The position numbers and the translations under genes were made by a program. Positions 1 to 14,900 of a DNA stretch of 64,000 nt are shown here, in pieces (position 1 is the first letter of the stretch; the number at the start of each line of letters is the position of its first letter). The DNA comes from Triops longicaudatus. Lineage: Eukaryota; Arthropoda; Branchiopoda; Notostraca; Triopsidae. The notes below the pieces were generated by a model. The model had not been told where the DNA came from. It did no database searches and saw only the letters and a list, made by a program, of their open reading frames with translations. The DNA lies in assembly GCA_022885665.1 (NCBI GenBank), contig JAGQDJ010000633.1, forward strand, positions 744,001 through 808,000, written 5' to 3'.

Positions 1-576
1 GCGAACGACTGAGCCTTATGTGTAACTAAAATTGGTCCTAAGTGAAATGTTTTTCCGCGCAATTCTATGTTTGCCTTCTCTATGCTTGCTCTACCAAAGA
101 TTAACGTATATGACAGCAAGGTCAGCTCACGAAAGTTATAAAAAGTGAAGTCGCTATAGGGAATCAAGTCCATTCAGTATAAATGTATGCCTTGCGTTTT
201 GACTCTATGTAATTTCCTGGTCTGTATAGACAGAAGGACGCATTCACCTGAAAAAGTTCATATACAAAAAAAAGTAGCTCTTTTCTACGTTTTAGCTCGT
301 TGACCCTGGTAGAAAGCTAGGACTTTCACACACAAAAAAAGTTCTTGGCGTGCCAGTTATACGTTAGTTTCCCTTCCCTAGCAAACACGAACACCCAGGC
401 GAACAAACAGTTCGCAACTCTGGCCACTGAGATGCTTCAACACATGCACAAAAGAGTTCCAAGTAGGCCAGGTGTGGGGGAAAAATGGACAGTGATCCAC
501 ACAAGGCACCATAGTTGGTTACATTATACTGGAGTGCGAAATCATAAAAAGTTTGTTTTTTTACAGTGCGACTTAC

Positions 577-2187
577 GGAACAAATTCCATGGAGAAAGAG
601 ATCGAATCGGTGGGGCTGAAAAAGCCCTCCAGGTGCAGCTCTTTAGCTGCCTGGGCGACGCCAACTGCTGGAATGATACGAATAAATTCTTAAGCATTGC
701 GGCAAAAACAAGTATTTTCTTCGGAAATTACTGAAATCTTCAGGATCATAACTTTTTCTTTAAAAAAATAAATGGTAAAAATGACAATTCGCAAGCAAAG
801 AATCCACGCGCTCATAAACGGCGTTCTACAGCGAACAATGTCTAACATGTGACACGTGCTTAAATGAACAGTAATAAAATATTTATCACTTAACCATATT
901 TAAGGGATTATTTCGATGTATTCCAATAAGACACATGTGAAATAAGAAATGTATTCGTTTACCGCAATTTCCTTGTTTAGCATAGAAGCCCAGGCGTCGT
1001 TGAAGCTCTTTTTTGGAAAGGTCAGGTACAAGTTTATACACGATAGTTTGCAAGGTATGGTCCCTTCTGTAACTCATTAAAAAATCACGTCCGATGAATA
1101 TTACGTTGGGCTATCGTTAAAGATAAGCGGGTCTTCACCTGAGTTGGGTATGAGGTCGTGCGCTTTGTAAAGGCACTTGGCAAACTGGGCACGCAGCATT
1201 ATGCTCCACGTATTGCAAAATACACGATCGGCAAACTATGGTACAAAAACCAGCGATATTACTTTTATTAGTCATAGACTACTAACCAAGCGCTGAAGTG
1301 GTAATTCAAGCATGTGTAATGTGATGTCGCTAAAAAAGCTGAGCTTGACAAGCCACAAAGGTCTTACTATTTCTCCTAAGACTAAGTATACTTTGTCAGA
1401 CATTTTAATAAGGGCCCTAACCAACTAACGCAAAAGACGGAAAATGTGCACCCTTTCTTAAAACATGCTTTCTGCACATCTTTCGCACAGAAAAGGAATA
1501 ACCAAAAAAGCAAGAGGAAACTGTTTTTATTCTTGACTATTCGGCACTGGCAGAACGATGTTTCATCGCGATCTTCTCGTGTTTGGTCCGTAATCCAAAG
1601 TAAGGGTCTTGCAATAGAACTTCCTTAGTTATCCGAAACGACGTGGTCAGAAAATAACCGTTTACTTGTTTTGTCTTTTTTACGAATACGTACTGAACTG
1701 TGATACCTTACATTATCAACATAATCGCGCAATCTAAAGCATGTTCTTTCCAGGTAATTAAAACAGTACTGGAAAAGTGAATAAGCTTAACATGAAGTTG
1801 AAACTTCACCATGAAAACCAGTTAAGGTAACGAGGTCTTTCCAAGAAGGGACGCTGACGTCTTAACAGTACACAATTAATCTCCGTAACACGAAACTAGG
1901 GAAAAGTTTCTGGAATCTATATTCCGTGACACGCTGACATCCTTTTAAATTTTGTTACAATGTGGACACGAGAGAAAGAAAGATTTTAAAAACACCACTC
2001 GTCAGTAAGAGAAAGAATAAAGGGCAAGCTTACAGGCATGCAAGCACTCAGTTACGGTAGTCGCTTCGATTAAGTATCCCCGGCATAACGGGCACGTAAT
2101 GAGGGCATTGTAATCGCGCAGCAATCGGCTACATTCGGCGGCATTGGTCTCTGGACTATCTAGTGCCTGTGTATGTGCCAGGCTCAT
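577..2187 (-). CDS. Polycomb group RING finger protein (PCGF), 5' part, continues past the left edge
   Basis: Four exons join in frame: 2187-2034, 1235-1139, 1072-963 and 667-577, all with GT-AG introns, giving about 150 residues. The ATG at 2187 has an in-frame TAG shortly upstream. The RING finger is split after exon 1. It reads ITCPLCRGYLIEATTVTECL, then FCRSC, then CPVCQVP, which is the PCGF C3HC4 pattern. The next exon has the family segment HTLQTIVYKLVPDL, followed by FYAKQG. The last visible exon has FFSPTDSISFSMEFV, resembling the stretch before the RAWUL domain in Psc, BMI1 and MEL18. PCGF proteins pair with RING1 in the nucleus and define PRC1 subtypes that ubiquitinate H2A. The RAWUL domain itself is not seen; it is either beyond base 1 or in a frame I could not join. 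The family call is secure; the subtype (PCGF1/2/4 or PCGF3/5) is not. Confidence 0.9.
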
Positions 2188-5100
2188 GATTCCCAAATCC
2201 TAGTGAATGACAAATCAAATTACTGACACATGCCAATAGATCGCAATATTTAGGAATTTATTGGCCAAAACACACGGCAACACTTTGTTCATCAGGTTTT
2301 GATGTGAGCTCAAATTATGGGCAAACACCCGTTAAACTGACCTGGGCAGGTGCACACAAAATATTCGATTTGCATCCGTATTAAGATAGGTACTGCCTTT
2401 TATGATATTCGCTTATATTACAGCTGGACAATTTCAAGGAAATAGAATTCAAGCCAAACTAACCATTTATATTTCAAGCCGAGTTAGATTCAATTATAAA
2501 AGAAAATTTTCAAGTCAAATTACAGAAACCTGAGGAGATATAAAAGTCTACTTATTGTAAAATAATTTAAGCGTAATCGAAATCAATATACGTAAAATTC
2601 AAATAACAAACACGTAAGCAAGATCAAGCAAGTAAGTAGTTGACAATCTTGAAGATCTCGCTCCTTCAAGACGACAATGAGCTAATTTGGCAGCAGAGTG
2701 AGATTAGTTCAATTCAGATATTCAAATCTCCTACAATAAAGTAACGCTATTAAAATAAATTTTAATGCGATTTAAAATCAACTATTTTTGTAGACGTCAG
2801 CTACAACTTATGCAGTTTTATTTCACACGAAAAGTAAAGACCGACCCTAGAGACAACTGTGGTACCATTACACATTCAATTGAACTGGATGGGATTTAAG
2901 TTGAGCATTCACCATAGTGTGCATCTCTACCAATTCAGATGTACACATTCGAAAATCGGTGAAAATGTTCAGTCATTAAAATCCAACGGGTAGATTTTTA
3001 AGTAGCTTAGCGCATCTAAAGAATAGGTAAATGACAAGAGAGGGGGAGGGCGTGTAAAAAGGACCCACATGTAAAGCGCTCGTGCCTGTCGCACTTCATA
3101 CGAGTGACTTCATGAGAGACACAAGACCCTCGTGTGTGGACGACGTGAGCCCTTTGTCCCTATATATAGCCTTTTATTTGAGGAGGTGGAAGGAGGAGGA
3201 GCTTAATCTTCGTTTGAAGTGTATGTGTCACACGAGCTTCCCAACACCCCCTCCTCCCGCAAATCGCTAGTCACGTGACTCCACCATGCGTGTAAATCAC
3301 CATGAAACGTCGCCCAATTTGTTTCTAAGAAAGTTAAATGGAAGGCCAGCAAAAGGTGGTAAGGGTTATACCAACAGGAGTTAGTTTCACCCGCTGGTCA
3401 ACTTTGAATTGCCTTACAGTTCCCCTTAACAGGGGGTCGCTGACGGATTTCAAAGAAAAAGGGATGCGAAAGGTGTTTCATTCGAAGAAGTCGCCCTTTT
3501 TACGAGTTGGTCCTCGTTTTTCGCAAATATTACGACTGACGCAAGATTCGTTGGAAGCGGCGTAGATTTCATAAGAAAATACAGACGTTGGCAACAAAAT
3601 ACCCTACGTTTAGTACGGTGAAGATGATTGACGTAAGTGTAATACAATAATATACTATAATAATTTCATTTAATTTACTAAATAATAATTACTAAAACTG
3701 TAATACAATAATAATTTACTAAATAAAAATTACAATAATAAATTCCAAATAAAACGGCACCAAATTACGTTGTATTTGATTTTTTGGCTTTTTTTAAGCC
3801 TATTTTTTATTTAAATCATGAAGCTACAAGCTCCTTAATGTAAGTTTCTTGAATTGTAATTTCCTGAAAAAAATAAAACAAAAATACTAGAAAATAGAAC
3901 TTGACCAAATAGAATAAAAAGTACATCTGAGAAAATAAGACATCAGAAAAATACAACAGGCAACGCAATACTGCTTTTATGTAGAAATTGAACGGTTAAA
4001 ATTGAGTACCTAACAGCCAGTAAATGTTAAAGTAGTATCTAGAATAATATGAGGAGCATTCATACATAGAACAAGGTAACAATCATTTTACGCCTTGAAA
4101 TGCGTACGATTTAAACAAGCTGTTTATATAAACTATAGGCATGTAAGGATTCCAAGCTTGTAGCTCGACCAAATACGTCGAGGATTGTCAAGAAAGAATG
4201 CTTTGCCCAAGTTGTTCCTTTAGTATTCAAGCAACTAAGTTTTTAAAATTGACCTGTATGCACAGATCTTATCAAGCTAAACAAACACTAAACTTTACAG
4301 GAATACTTAAAGAAAGTTTCCATTGTGCTTGAATATAGCAGTCGGTTTTACAAGGAACTGTATAAACATTAAAAGGGCACATATTGGTGTTTAAACTGCC
4401 TTCGGTGTATTTACCAGATGCGACTCCCGTTTCCTGGAATGCTTGCTGGGAGAAAATCGCCTACAGGCTCTCTAACCGACAGTTGTCATAGAAACTAGAG
4501 AACTAGTGTGATCTTTTTTATATATAATGAAAACGGTTCTCTTGACGCCATTTTATGGTAATGTGGACTTGGCTTCCCCGGAGAACTTCCTGAGAAAGAA
4601 CACACGTTACAAGAAAAAAGGGGAAAAAAGAAACGGCGTCGAAGGGCCCCAACCATTTTTCCCATTGTAACTCAAGGGGGTCTTCCTACAAGAAAAAACG
4701 CAAAGAGGGAGGAGGGGGGACGAGTTGAAGGCCCCGGCTACGTCGACGTCGGAAGGCGCAGGCTACATCGATCAGGGTTAACATCATGACGTCACAAGAC
4801 TCGTTCCGTACTTTGTTTCTTCCCGCAACCACACACGTATCCTGCTCGAGCTCCTAAATGGAAGAGCTTGTTCCCTTGCTTCATTCAATTTTTGTAGGGA
4901 AAAGCAAAGAAAAAAGTTCCCGATGCGAAAATGGGGGTTGGGTGATGTTATTTCCCTTTCTTTTATTATCAAACTCTTTGCCTCCTCCCCTACTATCCCG
5001 TCCCGCTTGATGGGCGGTAGCACCCGTGCTTCTTCGTGTGATATCTCTCTTTTACTCTTTTATTAGTTCCCTTCTTGCCTCTCCGGTTTCCGTCTTTGCC

Positions 5101-8100
5101 TGGGATGGCAGTCTTGTGGAAGGATCCCGGACTCGGAAACCCGCAAGAACGGTTCCTTTTTCTCCCACGGTTTGTCTTAGTACCAGGGTTTAGGAACGGG
5201 TCCCTTTCCAGCAATGGTGTTTTTCGCCTAGTCTGCTAATTTTAGTCCCAATGTTGCTCGTGTTCCTAAGGCATTGGACAGAAATCGGCAAAGGAATGGA
5301 AGTAAGCTTCTTGCCGAAAACTGACCCGTACCGAAACGCTGTTCAGAACAGCTATCGGCTAGCGCGCGGGTTCGGACGTGTTCAGTCTCTTTCCAAGCTC
5401 CAGTGCGGATCCGCGGCACTTTCATCACGCATGTCAGGGCCCTTTTCCATCCCTCCTTTCCACTTTACACCTCCCAGCTTGGCTTCCATCCATCCACCCT
5501 ATACTTCACCCATGCGACCCTTCTAATGCCTCACGGTTATATTATAGGCAAAGGGAGGGTGAGCCGCCTCGCAGAGAAAACCCGACTGTTGTTTATGACA
5601 TTGTTGCTATGTTGCCCACACAGAATTTACAAGCTTGATTTCATAATATAGTCACGCTTACCTTTCGTATGATATCCGCCAAGAGAGTAACAAAATTTGC
5701 TTTTTACCGCAATGAAAGAGCACGCTGTCAACTGGAGTAAGTTGGGTAGGAAAAAGCAAGCAAGGACTGTGGCACTTGGAGAAGGCAAAATCCGTTCACA
5801 AACGCTTGTGGGTCTTTTTTAATCAAGATATACGAATATTTGGGCACTAGGCACTTTTAAAGGTTATACGACACTGCCACAAGTCCACTGCCATTGCGCT
5901 GAAAAGTTTAAATCCATTTAACATTAACGGTATTCACTTTAATTGAACTAAAAGCGAAATGTAAATCCACGAGTTTGGGCTCCGCTCTCTGCCTGTGTAC
6001 AAAAATGCCCCTTAACAAGCTGTCTGTTTCCATGCGCTGCAAGGGGCGAAGGGGGAGGAGGGAAGAGGAAACCGAACAAACCAGATGGGTTCGGGCTGCG
6101 GGTCAGAAACGGGTTCTCCGCGAAGCAGCTTACTTGGAGGTCTGCAATGAATGAGGTAGGGACTTGGCTATGCCAGAAACCGTACCTTCCATAAGGAAGC
6201 AGACGAAAAGCGGTTTAGCGGGTTGGGGTGACGGACAGACGAATTGGGCTTCAGCGAAGAGGAGGAGGGTGGGGGGGACCTTTTCCTCCTTCAAAGGAAG
6301 GCAAAGAACGAACAAACGTCCTACTTTTCTTCGGGTTATTGGGAGGGGGGAGCCCTTAAATGTCTTCAAAAGTCCCTGTGGAAATTGGGCACTGCGGCTT
6401 GCTTTTGTCCGCATACGCTGCATACAGATATGAAAGACACGGTGAACCGAGATGGACGAATTACCTCGTTAGCCTACCTCATGCTTAGCAGCAGCTAATA
6501 AGTAACATAGAGCCAACGCTGTTCTTTTGACGCTTCTATATTCCTAATAAATCAAGATCTTCTCAAATGGTCTCCACGTACACAGAAACCGTGTGGAAGT
6601 GCTGTCCATTCTCTCTAATGCACACTACCCAGATGTTGCTGGCTTCTATTAAATGCTTGTATGGCAGGGCGCTCTGTCTCCGATTTCTTTATATAAGAGT
6701 AAAAGGCTTGTTCACGGTGAGGGAGCTGGCTGATAGTTTGCGCCCCCTAAGGGACTTGGAGGGATGGAAGATCGTTAAAGTTCTGCTGGCCCACCTCTAT
6801 TTGTCCACGATCCAATGCAAGCGCTGCGGGGCAAAGGAAGACCCACCAGACCGTGTGAGGAACTGTCCAATCCCTAGTCGGCTTCTGTTTCCGGGGCGCT
6901 GGCACCCCTTCACAAAGGAATTCGTTAGAATACCTGCACAGCTGTCAGGAAAATGCCTAATAAAGCTTTTAACGGAGGAGAAGCTATCGCAGAATGTGTC
7001 AAGAATGAAACAAGTCCATAAAACTGATGAAATAATACGACGTCAAATTTAACTTTCTGCTGGTTTTATGGTGGAAGAAATCCGCGCCTACAACTTGGGC
7101 TGGAAAGTTGAGTATTAGGGAGACACACATGCTTTTTGGGGTGACGACAAATTTTAGGGTGCAGCACGTTTGATTTAGGGATAACACGTACTCAGGCTTG
7201 GCGTACTTTCGAAATGAATTAAGAACTCGTAACCGTATTTCATAGCATCCTCGATTTTGTGAAACTCGGCAGTGTTTGTCTAATTTAACGAAAGGCTTTC
7301 CTTCAGGTGCCAGGTAAGGCAGACTATTAAAATTCGTTCACGGAAACCAATTTTACGAGTCAAACCGAATACCAAATACAGTCTTGCGCATATGAAAAAC
7401 AACATTCCGTCTTACAACCCTATTTTATATTTCGCCTTTTGAAGATAAAAGAACAGTATCTTGAACAGAACTTCGTTTGCCTTATAAAAATGCCGTCAGT
7501 AACGAAGGGCTCAGGTCCATCCTTCGAACAATCACTTATCGCTTACAAATCATAAAAAGTTTCCGATAACGAAAATTAAAATCGTCTTCAAAATGTTTTT
7601 TCTTCCTATATTTTTTTTTTATTTATTTTTGCCCTGTTTCAAATTATAAATCAAAGTTTAGGAAGGTCGTTGTGTTAATGAGCTGTACAATAACCTGTAG
7701 TTTCTCTAATAGTCCAAGGGCTACGTCCGGAGTAAAAGTTAGTTGACGAAGGCTGGTTCAAAAGCTTCCAATTTTCCGTTCCAAGATACCGAGAAATAAG
7801 GATGTAAAAAAAGCTGATGAATAGGCCTAAACGACAACATTGTAGATGATACGCAGCCTAAGTACCTATTTTGACTTTTTAGACGAAGTCTAGTTAGCAG
7901 AAGCAAAACAACGAACCTACTCTACTTTCAGCTGTCTATGAGTTATCAGAAAGGTGTGTGGTCAACGCAAAAGCGGCGTCATGAATTTTATAAGAGAATG
8001 GTGTCACAAGAAAGCCGAATTTTTGCCCCTTGTTTTATATTCTTTCGTTTGTTACGCTTTTACAGGCCTATAGTCTCTATGTAGGCAATAAGAACTTCAC

Positions 8101-8874
8101 ATTCCCGCTGAACAAAGCCAGCCTACGTTCGCGTGGGCTGTCAAGACCCTTGTAGCTTCATCTTCAATCCGAATCAGTCAGTTTACAGCCCTTGCCATTT
8201 CGCCTCCACATTTAGATGCTTTTCTGATTGCTAACTTATCTAGGCTATTCTTTATGCAATTAACGCCTAACTAGGCCTTTCATAAAAAAGGCGCAATTTC
8301 CTCGAGACCTGCCGCACGTTTTCTTCAACACACACAATTTGTACGCGTCATTATTACTTTATATGTAGAATGTAAAAAATTCACCGTTCTAATAGGAAAG
8401 ACTTCGGAACATTCAATTTAAGTTTAATAAAATCTACTCCTAAATTTATCGCATTACGAGTGGTCGAAGTACCGTGAGTCAGTTCGTGCCTATAAGCTTC
8501 CAAAACCCGACGGATAATCGTAAACTATGGTATGCTACAGAAAACGGAAATTCTTTGACTACGTTACATCAGGTGTTTCTTGAAGAGTAACATTTTGTTA
8601 ATAAATCGTCAAAAAGTTGAATCATTTATTCATAATTGACGAAAAAGTGCGACGGGGCGTCATGCTTTAGCTTCGCCAATGAAAGGCAGCGGGCAGGTCT
8701 ACGACCGCGAGGCTCCACCTTCTGGCTTGCCCATAAGCACCAACTGTGCTCACTGCGTCATTCCTGGACCAGACACCCCATCACGCAAGTCAGTGCAAAG
8801 GGGGTTAAATTAACATATCCTCCCAAAATAAATATCCGAACAACAACCATTACACAAGATGATTAAATTTCAAC
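2188..8874. other. Intergenic stretch without a supported gene
   Basis: About 6.7 kb between the PCGF start and the MMUT 3' end. The first 2 kb is AT-rich, with an imperfect AT duplication near 3637-3740. From about 4560 to 6500 the DNA is richer in G+C with long purine or pyrimidine runs. Open frames there, on both strands, are short and overlapping with no recognisable domain. The longest, 6567-7052 on the plus strand (161 codons), has no match I recognise and is within chance expectation. The part next to 2187 should hold the PCGF promoter, but I see no clear core element. Confidence 0.5.
3637..3740. repeat. Imperfect AT-rich tandem duplication
   Basis: The string GTAATACAATAATA occurs twice, near 3638 and 3700, each followed by AATTTACTAAAT-type sequence. 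It looks like a local slippage duplication of about 50-60 bp in non-coding DNA. No function is apparent. Confidence 0.5.
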
Positions 8875-8880
8875 TTTATT
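8875..8880 (-). terminator. Poly(A) signal of MMUT
   Basis: AATAAA on the minus strand (TTTATT on plus), about 50 nt downstream of the MMUT stop codon at 8930-8932. Position and orientation fit a short 3' UTR. Confidence 0.65.
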
Positions 8881-8929
8881 ACAAAAGACACTATATACTG
8901 TTATATTCTCCCCATTTGCCAGCGCTGTA

Positions 8930-11900
8930 CTAATTCGAAACTGCTTTCGAGGACTTTTCCTTGGTACCCATAATGAGATTGATAACTTCCAACGCCGCCA
9001 AAGGAATTTTGGTACCTATGTTCCAAAGCGAAAATTCAAGTCAAGTACTTGGTATAAAATGCAGGTTTCACCAAAAGAATACAACGCTATGAATACAGTT
9101 TAAGTTACCTGGTCCGAAGATAGCCGCTGCGCCGGCTTCTTTCAATAAATCGTAATCTTGATGCGGAATAACTCCACCAGCCACCACCAGAATATCGGGT
9201 CTACCAAGGTCTCGTAACGCTTGGACAAGGTCAGGTACGAGGGTACGATGACCAGCAGCGAGGGTTGAAGCTCCAATAACGTGGACATCAGCATCTACGG
9301 CTTGTTGGGCCACTTCAGCTGGTGTCTGATAAATTTCAATCATACATTTTTTTACTTCGTTTCATCTAACATTTCATTCGCATACTTGTGCTACAAATGT
9401 GGTGTATTTTCATACACAGCGATGAGCATAATTTTTGGTTACCTTACTTCAAAACCAACAGTGATTTTTCTCAAATAGAGTATAAAATGTGTAACGTCGC
9501 TTATTACGTTAAAGCTTCTAAACGACGAAAAAGATTTAATAAAAATAAAAATCGAATATGTTTCCCTCCAAAAGTCTGCGGATCGCCGAAATTAATCGGA
9601 CTGTACTATTAAAATAGTCGCATTTATGACAGCTCACCTGAAATAGAGGTCCAACGTCCACATCGAACCCCAGGTCTGCAAAACCGGTTGCAATGACTTT
9701 AGCTCCACGGTCATGTCCGTCCTGACCCATCTTGGCCACCAAGATACGAGGTCGTCTGCCTTCTTGTTCCACAAATTCTTGGATCTGCAAGGGGAATAGG
9801 TACAGACGTGTGCGTGTAAGGGGTAGAAAAACCCGAACCACAGGGGGAGAAAAGGAAAGTCAAAAGAAACACAAGCCAAAGGTCAGAAACGAGAAATGCC
9901 AAGGAGAAACGGTTTTATATAGGCAAAAGTAAGGGGGCGTTATTTGTTTACGTCTACTGTGCCAATTAGCTAGAAATAGCGCCACTCTAGAACGAAAAGG
10001 AAACTTACCCTGCGGGTCACGGCTTCGAGTTCATGCTGATCGCCGTACTCGTTCTTGTACGCGCCTGAAACCAATTTGCTTTCCGCCACGTGTCGACCAA
10101 ACACCTACCAATTCATTTTTATGAAGCCTAGGTTGGACAACGCAAGTAGGACACATACCCATCAAAAACGTAGGCATTTTTTACAACATAAAATTCGTAG
10201 AATTTCATTCAATAATTAGAATAGTTCCTTCTGAATCCTATCGTGAACAAATAACCTTTCAATCACACAAAGCCTAGTCAACAGTGAAGAGACGCATCAC
10301 GAATCCATTAATGTTTCTTTTAAACTATGAGTTAAATAAAATCGACTTATTAACGGGCACAAAAAAATGAAATAAAAAAAATAAAAAATAAAAATAAAAA
10401 AATAAATAAAAATAAAAAAATCTTTTCAGTACAAGCTGAAACTTTTAAAGTTCACTCATGAGACTAGAGTAAAGTTTTGCACTTTTTGGCTATTCTTGAG
10501 CAGATATCACTTACTCCGAGTAGTCGAATCGCGGTAAATTGCTGCGTTTCAAGTACTGGAGTACCAAAACCTTCTCAACAGCATCCAGAGAAAACACCAT
10601 ATAAGCTTTCGAATTAATTGGCCTGCCTATTACGCAGAATCCAATAGTTCACGTCTTCTATAATACATAGGGGTAAATCAGTTTTTTTGCTTATTGGTTT
10701 TCTTTGTCTTTCATGTTGGTAACGGTGAAGAACATAGAACATAAAAAAATTGTGGACCAGATCAGGACTGTCTGACACGCAAGTACTTATGAAGAAGCCC
10801 ATTTATACTTCTTATGTTGGCGAAAAAAGCCGTAAGAAGTTGACGGATACCCTAATTCTTTGTATGTATGACTTGAATACGAGCATAGCCGCCTACTCAA
10901 CCATCCTTAACCTTTTTTTTGCCCTATTTCTAACAAGACTAGACGTCATTGCCTGACGCTAAGTTTCGCAAAAATCTAGTCATACGAAAATTATTGTTAG
11001 CTAGGGTATTACAGCACAGATCTCGAAAAAGACACACGGTTCCGAAATTTCAAAGTAATAAGCAGCGGTAGGGTAATGTTTGTTGACTTACGGTTTCAAG
11101 AGCTTGGGTGATTTCGCCCACTGTGCAGCGAGCACGAGCGGCGTCGACAGCCAAGGCGAGTATGTTGCCAACTCCCGTTTTGGCACATTCCGTTAGGGCT
11201 TCCAAACAGCGTTGTGCCTGGTTCGAGTCGCGGGTTTCCCGCACCTTCGTGATCTTCTCAGTTTGCTTACGTCGCACTTCCTTGTTGTCGATAATGAGTA
11301 CGTCCACTGTTTCCTCCACTTCCGGCCTATATTTGTTGACACCAACAATCACCTCTACAAATCAAAGGCAAAAATCAAACAAACTTAATCGGTTTTCTAT
11401 ACAAAGACTTTCATAGATTAGTTTCAACTCTTATTTCGCTTAGCAATGCAGATTCGGCGATAACATTGCGACTACGGTATTACAGAACTAATCCCATCTT
11501 TGAAGTCTATAAAATAAAGACTACAGCACAAGTTCGATTTAGCCTACACGCTGATTAGGAAATTCCAATTATGTCAATTTCCGCAGTTTAACTTCCTCAT
11601 GTTAGAGACGTGTTTTGTAGTTTCCGTATTGACAAACTTTTAGTCACAGTTATTCGAGTTCATTTCACAATAGTTTCATGAGGAAGAATTAAAATGTAAT
11701 TTTAGAAACCCAAACATGCAACTCGAGCGAAATAATCGGAATTCTCATGAAATAGGAATACTCTATAATTAATTCAAACACCAAAACCTTCAGTTTTTAA
11801 CTAAAACTAAAGAAGGTGATTGATTTCCTATATTGATAATGCAGGTACCCATGGAGATTCACAGTCTCTTTCTTATTAGTTTAAAACCTGACCTACTACG

Positions 11901-14900
11901 ACATAGCAATTATTGTCTGATGTCAATACGCTCCTATTACGAAAGCCTGCTGTATCAAGTTCTTAACATTATAAAGGAAACAAACAAAAAAGGGAATCAT
12001 GAAAACACTGACCTCGTCCGCTATCGATCATAGCTTGTTTGCGCGCCGCACATTCTTCAATTTTTAGTTTCGGCCACCCCGACGCCACAGCCTTGGCCAT
12101 GCCGCCCATTTGCTCGACTTCTTCCACAATTTGCTTGCTTTTTACAAAAAGTTCGTCCGTAAGTGTCTCCATCATGTAGGAGCCGCCCCATGGATCAATA
12201 ATCTACACGCCAGAAGCGAATTTCATCATTCATCCCCAATGCATATTTGATGAGATATTCAACGAGCAGAGATAAAATTCAACAAAAATAGCCAGTTTTC
12301 ACCTTCGGGATTCCGGTTTCTTCTTGCAGAATAATTTGAGTGTTCCTCGCAATTTTTGCCGAAAATTTGGAAGGAAGAGCCATTGCTTCGTCGAAAGAAT
12401 TGGTATGCAAAGATTGCGTGCCTCCAAACACGGCGGCCATAGCTTCGACAGTTGTTCTCACGATGTTATTATAAGGGTCCTTTCAGGATCGGAAGCAACA
12501 TAGCAATTGAAAGCATAAAAACGATAGCACGAAGGAGATTAGACAAAGGAAAAAGGTGAGAAATAGCAACGAAGAGGGGAGTAAAAACCTGTTCAGTCAG
12601 GGACCATCCTGATGTTTGGCAATGCGTGCGCAGCATCATCGATTTCTCGGACTTCGGATTGAAGTGTTCTTTCAACAAATGAGCCCACAATTTGCGAGCT
12701 GCACGCAATTTAGCAATTTCCTATTCGCGAATTGCAAGCAAAATTAGCTTCGTTGCTTATTAGAAAAATTTGTTAATTACTACGTTATAGAAGTTAGTCA
12801 CCGGGGATATGTGCATAATGCTTGCAAGGTGAGGCCTTGCTACATAGACACATAGACTACATAGACAAAATGCAAGATTTACAGGTTTTCTTTACAAAAA
12901 CTTGGAATTTTCGAACATTAACCGGCTTTTGTCACGCAGAAAGTAACGTCAAAATTTGATTTTAATCAGGCCAGTAGCCAGGATTTCGGTTCAGGAGGTG
13001 GGGTGAGGGTTTTCAATATGCAATTTTATTGGACACTTCGGTTTCGCCTACGTTCCCCATGATAAAATCAAAATTTCTGGCGAGGGGAATCCCCTAACCC
13101 CCTGATTATAATATATGTCAAAAATAATGAAAAAGGCTTTAGTAATAATTTGTAAAAAGCGAGGAGCCAGACTCAGCCAGCCATAAAGTCATGTAACGAT
13201 GATATGTCAAAGCTCACGCAAAATGTTCACAAGGTTGCGCTACAGAGTATTGTCGAGTTTTAGGTGGCTTACAAGACTAACGTTGGAAAAATAGATAATG
13301 AAAAAAAGTTGACCTACCGTGTAGAAATTCATTCCAATTCCAAAGAAGAACGACAAACGTGGCGCAAACTCGTCGATTTTCAAACCCGCTTTCAAACCTG
13401 TGCGACAATATTCTAAACCATCGGCGATGGTAAAGCCCAACTCGATGGGGGCCGTCGCTCCGGCTTCTTGCATGTGATAACCCGAAATACTAATCGAGTT
13501 AAACTTGGGCATGTTCTAGGCAGGAATCAGAGCTGTTAAGCTTTAGGGAACATTGCACGACGAGATGAACCTACTTTAGAAACATAACTGAAGATATCAC
13601 CAATAATTCGCATGGAAGGCTCGGGTGGATAAATGTACGTGTTGCGAACCATAAACTCTTTTAAAATATCGTTTTGGATCGTTCCTGACAATTGCTCAGG
13701 TTTCACTCCCTAAGTCAAAAATAAGGGCCATTGTGTTAACGAAAGAACCTAGGAGGTAAGAATTACACCATTGTTGCATATAAAAAGCTGTCATTTTTGT
13801 ATACCGGAAATGACTCCTTTCTCAATTCAACACTGTTAAAGACTCTTTTGCATCGTGTAATTGCACTAACGTGACAACAACAGCGATGCAGAACAGTAGA
13901 GAGCTGATAAAAGGCTAAAGTTTGCCAATGGAATTGTGTGCTGCTTTAAATACGAAGGTTTTTCCTTGCTGACAACTCTGTTCTAATATTCTACATCCAT
14001 AAAATCTCTGGAAAGTGGACATTAATAGAAAGCTAGTCACGGTCAATAGCTATTAGTTATGCGAGTCAATGCAGTGAGTTCGGGGAGTAACTATTTAAAT
14101 CATACATTAACAACAATGGCTTACATCGTATCCTTCGCAGTGATCAGTTGTCAGTTATGCACTCGTTTCAATGAACCTTTCAACAACGCGATGCTAGAAA
14201 CTATTCACCGTTTCTTTTTAGATTTCATAAAAAAATTTGAATTTATTTTTTCACATAGTTTGCACTTTTTCTTTGAGCTTCATTTCAATTTGATGACAAA
14301 ATAGAAAGTAACGTCGCAAGCACTGACATAGAATAGCAGTACACGGAATGACAGCTGAAAAAGACAAAAGAGAATTACAGTTATAGCAATAAAAAACTAA
14401 TATAAAATGTGCGACGCATGATCTACATGCTTCGCTGACAGTAGCCATAGGAAAAATTCGACGATGCACAATGATTTAACATGAAGTCACATGTTTTTTT
14501 TTTCGTTTGCTATGAACTTCGCATATGCTTGAACCGGAGACATCAATTTAGAGGCCGTCAGACTTAACTTTTACCTACGCCCGAGAAATGCTCTGCTATT
14601 TGTGAAAGATTATACCTTTTAAGTTTGGGAATGTGTCTCGCATCTTTACTGGCAACATTATTTTCCATATATTGCGCGTCTTTGAAGTTGCAACTCAAGT
14701 TTATGTGAAAACTTGTAGACCAAATTTACAAGTTTCCATACAAATTCTCCCTCACGTTGGCTGTGTTAGACTTTAAAAAAATTTGCAACGAATGTTTTTC
14801 ACCGAACATGACAATTCTCAACTTTGCTACCTTTTGCATGTACAACTATTATCCGTGTGTACACTAAAATCTCGCTATAACGGATACCGGATATAACGAA

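Noticed and set aside
345..734. 129-codon plus-strand open frame
   Set aside because: It lies over the PCGF exon at 577-667, which is read on the minus strand with good family identity. This is its shadow.
6567..7052. 161-codon plus-strand open frame with a CKRCGAKEDPPDRVRNCP segment
   Set aside because: No family recognised, no splice context, and a frame of this length is expected by chance in 64 kb of six-frame sequence. The Cys pattern alone is not enough to call a retroelement fragment.
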